8,561 nucleotides of DNA, from NCBI GenBank assembly GCA_016932965.1, contig JAFGBW010000214.1, positions 1 through 8,561 on the forward strand. Reading direction: 5' to 3'. The notes beneath the pieces are model-generated. The model had not been told where the DNA came from and searched no databases. It was given only the letters and a program-made list of their open reading frames with translations. The DNA is from Candidatus Auribacterota bacterium (lineage in GTDB: Bacteria; Auribacterota; JAFGBW01). This document shows positions 5,405 to 8,561 of this stretch, one piece after another. The position numbers and the translations under genes are program-made. The stretch's first letter is position 1, and the number at the start of each line of letters is the position of its first letter.

Positions 5405-5725
5405 TTATTTCAACTCAATCTGGATTGTCTGTTTTTCGCCGCATTTCGGGCAATTCCAGTCAAGTGTGTACGGGTTTCCTGCCTGGGGAGTATCAATGAC
5501 CAATACCTCATTCTCATATCCGCAGGTCGTGCACTTGATTTTAAAGGTCGTCCTGTTATAGTCCGCCTTGACGATTCCGGCACCCCTTGCCACCAGAGTT
5601 TTTGATCCAAGCTTGACTTCCTTCATTGTGCCGTCAGGTGCAAAACTGAATCCGCCCAGTATGAATACCAATCCAAGCAGGGTGAATATTAAACTGATTT
5701 TTCTGATTCTTTTATTCCTTATCAT
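5405..5725 (-). CDS. Membrane-anchored zinc-ribbon protein, paralog 2, 106 aa (complete CxxC pair)
   Basis: This paralog of the gene at 3027-3347 has the same length and about 75% identity. The N-terminal hydrophobic segment (about 10-29) follows a basic start (MIRNKRIRK). The C-terminal ribbon is complete: C65-x-x-C68-G-Y and C92-P-K-C95-G, the usual four ligands for one zinc. The conserved core GSKTL, GAGIVKADY, IDTP and GNPYTLDW is shared by both copies. The frame extends upstream to an ATG at 5785. I chose 5725 because AGGGAGGA (5731-5738) lies just before it, it matches the paralog's start exactly, and the extra 20 residues would place charged sequence before a signal or anchor. The protein is likely held at the inner membrane with the ribbon outside if the segment acts as an export signal. 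The function is unknown. Confidence 0.85.
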   Translation of the reverse strand: MIRNKRIRKISLIFTLLGLVFILGGFSFAPDGTMKEVKLGSKTLVARGAGIVKADYNRTTFKIKCTTCGYENEVLVIDTPQAGNPYTLDWNCPKCGEKQTIQIELK

Positions 5726-5760
5726 GGCCTTCCTCCCTGGTTTCCGGTTTAAAAATCCAT

Positions 5761-5789
5761 ATTTAAAAGTATTAAACAATTCCAATCAA
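5761..5789 (-). promoter_or_regulatory. Possible sigma-70-type promoter of zinc-ribbon paralog 2
   Basis: On the minus strand, TTGATT (5784-5789) is followed by a 17-base gap and TTAAAT (5761-5766). Each hexamer matches four of six consensus bases. The expected transcript would start roughly 30 bases before the chosen ATG at 5725, which supports that start over the one at 5785. The region is A/T-rich, so a chance match is possible. Confidence 0.35.
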
Positions 5790-6104
5790 TCCAGTTGATA
5801 CAAGGGATTTTTCCATTCCATGAATACATGTGACATTCCTTAAAGTGAAGCACTCAAAGCACCCTATAAGGAAAAGCGTTGAATCACCATTATAACCCAG
5901 CCCGGTTAAAATGGAAATCTAAATAGCATCATTTTCAGGTCCCATGTGGGAATTGAGGTTGATACTGAACATTTGCCGTTTTTAACCGCGGTTTGAACTG
6001 TTCTGAAAGAGAACAAATTTTTTATTAACCCTGAATGGCTCGAATACACGAATGAACCAAGAGATTATTTTTATTCGCGGTCTCTAACTCCTTCAGATAA
6101 CTCC
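5790..6104. other. Gene-free spacer with small palindromes and a degenerate CGAAT tract
   Basis: No credible gene was found in this stretch between two minus-strand genes. It contains the palindrome AACCGCGGTT (5984-5993), a small CCCATGTGGG element (5941-5950), and a hairpin TGTTCT-GAAAG-AGAACA (5999-6015) followed by AATTTTTTATT. That hairpin looks like a weak terminator only on the plus strand, where no gene ends nearby. GAAT occurs at 6033, 6042 and 6050 within CGAAT/CACGAAT context, resembling the nonamer tract at 5325-5351. No clear terminator for the large minus-strand gene is seen. Confidence 0.5.
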
Positions 6105-8561
6105 TCAGGCTGCAGAATCAACTGCTTCTTGTCCAGGGGGTTGTTTTCCTGTGGGTTTGCCTGAAGAGTAATGCTGATAAAATCCGGCAAGTTGATGATA
6201 CTCCAGCCTCAATGCGCGGCTTCTATCAGGAGAGATTAAACCAAGATTAACTTTAACCCTGAGTTCTTCGTCGAAAGCCCTCCAAAGGTCGAATGCCTTT
6301 CTTTTGATCTCTTCTTCAGAGGCACCTATCATGATCATCTTCTCCAATTGCTGCTGCGCAACCAAACCGCTCCAGCTCAGGACTTCCTGGTATTCCGCTG
6401 ATGTCGTGTCCATTCCGGCAGTAGGATCAGGCGCAAAAGCGGGCGCTGCTGATTGCGAGGCCAGCCTTCTGGCTCCGGCGGCCTGAGCATCCAGCTCGAT
6501 TCGTTCCATTTCATCAAGAAACCGGGTCCTCAGGGCGTTTCGCTCTTTCACGGGTAATTTCGAATAAGCAGGGTCTTTAACAATTTTTTCGTGAAATTGG
6601 CGCTTAGCCTGCCAGACCCTTGAAACGACTTGTCCGGTTGGACACAGGCCAAGCTGCTCCACAGTTTGATCAATAAATCGATTGGCCTTATCGGTAATCG
6701 ATGGAGGTGTGGATGAGGGCTGAGTTGCAATGGCGGTTTCCAGACGTTTGACTGCAGTCAAATGAGCATCGAGCAGTTTACCCTGGTATGCCTTGGGAAG
6801 GCCTGTAAATTGAGGGGTTTTTGATCTCTCCGCGAATTTCGTTTTGTAGGACGCAATTTTCTTACGGACATCATCTGCTGTGACTTTACCTTCCTGATAT
6901 TGTCTCAGCATGGTATCGACTTCTGCCCATAATGTATCCAGTTCGTTAGCGATTTCAGCATCCAGTGTTTGACTCACAGATCCTTCATCGGCATTGGGCG
7001 CTTGTTCTAACCGCCGGACAGCCAATTCTTCCAATGCAGCAAAATCACGTTCAAACCCGTCCCTTGCTTCTTGTTTTGCCTCCTTATAAGCCCTGGTTGA
7101 ACGGAGTTTTTCATAATCAACCCTTGCCGCCACAAGAAGAGGCATGACCTGGTCCGAGGCCGCTGAATCCAGCCTCAGCTTGGTATGTTCAATAAAATCC
7201 GTGTATCTCCCAGAAAGATCCTCTGCCTGTTTTTGCGCCTTGCCTGAAATGGCATTTTCCACTTTTTCTATAAGACGGTTATGCTCGTCAAAAATATTGA
7301 TTCTTAATGAGAATGGCAAACCGGCCGCTTTCGGACCTTTCATGGCAGCGCTAAACAGATTATTTTGGGTATTCACCCATTCCTGGATTTTTTCCTTGGT
7401 GACTGTTTGAGGCGACGCCCTGTAACCAGGAAGAAGATTTGTGTCCGCATATTGTTCCGGTCCGTCAATGTAGGTATTCATCAGATCAGTATAATCCGCT
7501 TGCTGCTGGGCAGAGGGAGGCGCATTTCTGGCATCTCTCAATCTTTTATTGGCCGCATCCCGTATGTCATTGAATTGCTGGGTGAATGCATAGGTGGCTT
7601 GCGGGGACATATGGTCGAATGTTTCACTTTGGATTCGGGAGTGATATCCTTTTTCAGCCTCTGATATGGCAGCGCCCAGCTTGTCCGTGGAAATCGTCTC
7701 CAGTTTCTGCTTTGTGTCAGCAAGAAATTTTTTGAACTCCTCGGGCAGATCAGGTGTCCCTGTGAGAGGGTGAACCTGATAAAGATCATCCATTTCTTTT
7801 TCCATGGCCCTTGTTTCTTTTTGGAGTCTTTCGATGTGCCACAGGATCGCTGCTTGTGTAAGACCTCTCCTCCAGTAATCAGCTATTACCGCTTCTCCAA
7901 AGTATAAAGTCTGATGAAGCTGATCCAGAGCCGCGACATAGTTCCGGCCGTTCACGTCGGCCCTTAATTTTTCGATTTTCGCACGGACCCTGCTCAATTC
8001 CTCTTCAATGAATTTATCCAGATCATCGGAAGCCTTCTGCTGATCCGGTGTTAAAGCAGGAAACGCTGCAGTGGGGGGTTGAACCGTTGGCTTGTCATCT
8101 GTTTTTGGAACAGTGGTTCTGGATCCCTGAAAACCTTTATCATGATACCGCATCGCATGAGCTTCAAGATCAGGGGAATTGATTTCCCCTCTGTTGGCAG
8201 CTATATAAATCCGATAGTTCGGCGGCATGGAATTCGGATCAATTCCTGCGATCCGGCATAACTCATTCCAGGCTCTGTTGAGTTCATTATAGGCTTTTGC
8301 CAGATCGGAATCAGGGTGTCCTTCAGCATATACCCGCATTCCAACATTATGCAGATAGGAAAAAACCGTCGCATTCAGAGAACTGTTTTTATGGGTTGTC
8401 ATGATACGGGTTTTTGCAGCAGCCCCCTGGGACCCGTTCAGCTGAAAAATTTCAATTTGCAAGTCAGGAATCAATATGTCTCGAATTTGCAGAACCAGCG
8501 CCGGAATAGAGACATTCAAAGCCTCTTGGCGGAGTTTCTCCAGTTGAGCATAACTAAGCGG
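6105..8561 (-). CDS. Large modular alpha-helical protein (5' end outside window), at least 818 aa
   Basis: The frame is open to the right edge, so the N-terminus is missing; a TTG at 8519 is not a supported start. Residue numbers here count from that TTG. Residues 1-130 are a mixed region I do not recognise (notable: CRIAGIDP, NYRIYIAANRGE, HAMRYHDKGF). Residues 131-160 are a Pro/Thr-rich linker, and residues 160-785 are almost entirely helical and charged. Within the helical part I see at least six diverged modules with an aromatic anchor at 292, 389, 469, 562, 642 and 749. Each has a Ser/Thr 14-15 residues before the anchor, usually an L-P or similar turn about 12-15 after it, and then a helix, commonly closing with an E-x-A-like motif. 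The C-terminus is Gly/Pro/Lys-rich. Only two Cys are present; there is no membrane segment and no catalytic motif. A structural, tape-measure-like, secreted or scaffold role is possible; I cannot choose. It stands alone on its strand after the spacer. Confidence 0.82.
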   Translation of the reverse strand, partial: PLSYAQLEKLRQEALNVSIPALVLQIRDILIPDLQIEIFQLNGSQGAAAKTRIMTTHKNSSLNATVFSYLHNVGMRVYAEGHPDSDLAKAYNELNRAWNELCRIAGIDPNSMPPNYRIYIAANRGEINSPDLEAHAMRYHDKGFQGSRTTVPKTDDKPTVQPPTAAFPALTPDQQKASDDLDKFIEEELSRVRAKIEKLRADVNGRNYVAALDQLHQTLYFGEAVIADYWRRGLTQAAILWHIERLQKETRAMEKEMDDLYQVHPLTGTPDLPEEFKKFLADTKQKLETISTDKLGAAISEAEKGYHSRIQSETFDHMSPQATYAFTQQFNDIRDAANKRLRDARNAPPSAQQQADYTDLMNTYIDGPEQYADTNLLPGYRASPQTVTKEKIQEWVNTQNNLFSAAMKGPKAAGLPFSLRINIFDEHNRLIEKVENAISGKAQKQAEDLSGRYTDFIEHTKLRLDSAASDQVMPLLVAARVDYEKLRSTRAYKEAKQEARDGFERDFAALEELAVRRLEQAPNADEGSVSQTLDAEIANELDTLWAEVDTMLRQYQEGKVTADDVRKKIASYKTKFAERSKTPQFTGLPKAYQGKLLDAHLTAVKRLETAIATQPSSTPPSITDKANRFIDQTVEQLGLCPTGQVVSRVWQAKRQFHEKIVKDPAYSKLPVKERNALRTRFLDEMERIELDAQAAGARRLASQSAAPAFAPDPTAGMDTTSAEYQEVLSWSGLVAQQQLEKMIMIGASEEEIKRKAFDLWRAFDEELRVKVNLGLISPDRSRALRLEYHQLAGFYQHYSSGKPTGKQPPGQEAVDSAA

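Noticed and set aside
5726-5785. Twenty-codon N-terminal extension of zinc-ribbon paralog 2
   Set aside because: There is no ribosome site before the upstream ATG, while AGGGAGGA precedes the inner ATG, and the paralog begins at the equivalent inner position.
5999-6026. Hairpin followed by a T-run as an intrinsic terminator
   Set aside because: The T-run follows it only on the plus strand, where the nearest gene ends about 760 bases upstream. The stem is only six mostly A/T pairs.
6105-8561. Phage tape-measure protein
   Set aside because: The length and helical content would fit, but no tail genes are nearby, there is no membrane segment, and the repeat spacing is long and irregular; kept only as one open possibility.

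Overview
The window looks like a chromosomal accessory region of a Gram-negative bacterium with moderate GC content. An outer-membrane beta-barrel C-terminus at the left edge requires an outer membrane. The overall style (palindromic TTTGGGGGAAACC elements, short heptamer and nonamer repeat tracts between genes, many small hypothetical genes with roomy spacers) reminds me of Desulfobacterota such as Desulfobacterales. That taxonomic guess is from memory of style only. I see no rRNA, tRNA, CRISPR array, transposase, integrase or phage structural gene.

Left part (1-1454, + strand): the last 271 codons of an outer-membrane beta-barrel protein, whose stop codon overlaps the start of a 212-residue five-repeat TPR protein. 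The two are almost certainly co-translated. A 430-base gene-free spacer follows. It holds a perfect 40-bp palindrome, a second nested inverted repeat and a heptamer tract.

Middle left (1884-2990, + strand): three small genes. The first is a 166-residue protein made of two diverged copies of one 68-residue unit. The second, 20 bases later, is a 49-codon DUF3006-type gene. The third is an unrecognised 97-residue helical protein.

Middle (3027-5725): two paralogous 106-residue genes on the minus strand (about 75% identical) flank a plus-strand pair. Each paralog has one N-terminal hydrophobic segment and a C-terminal zinc-ribbon-like domain. The plus-strand pair is a 388-residue membrane-anchored protein with an N-terminal B-box-like zinc finger and a large exported beta-rich part, then a 121-residue four-helix membrane protein. 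One paralog has lost a zinc-ligand cysteine (Cys to Tyr). The arrangement suggests a small envelope-associated, metal-binding gene group of unknown function.

Right part (6105-8561, - strand): at least 818 codons of a large, mostly helical protein that continues beyond the right edge. It matches no family I know. Reading it by eye shows at least six diverged copies of a helix-loop-helix module spaced 80-107 residues apart. This is the least explained and most interesting object in the window.

The data do not demonstrate a defined new system. The best candidates for follow-up are the modular helical protein and the paralog-flanked zinc/membrane group.
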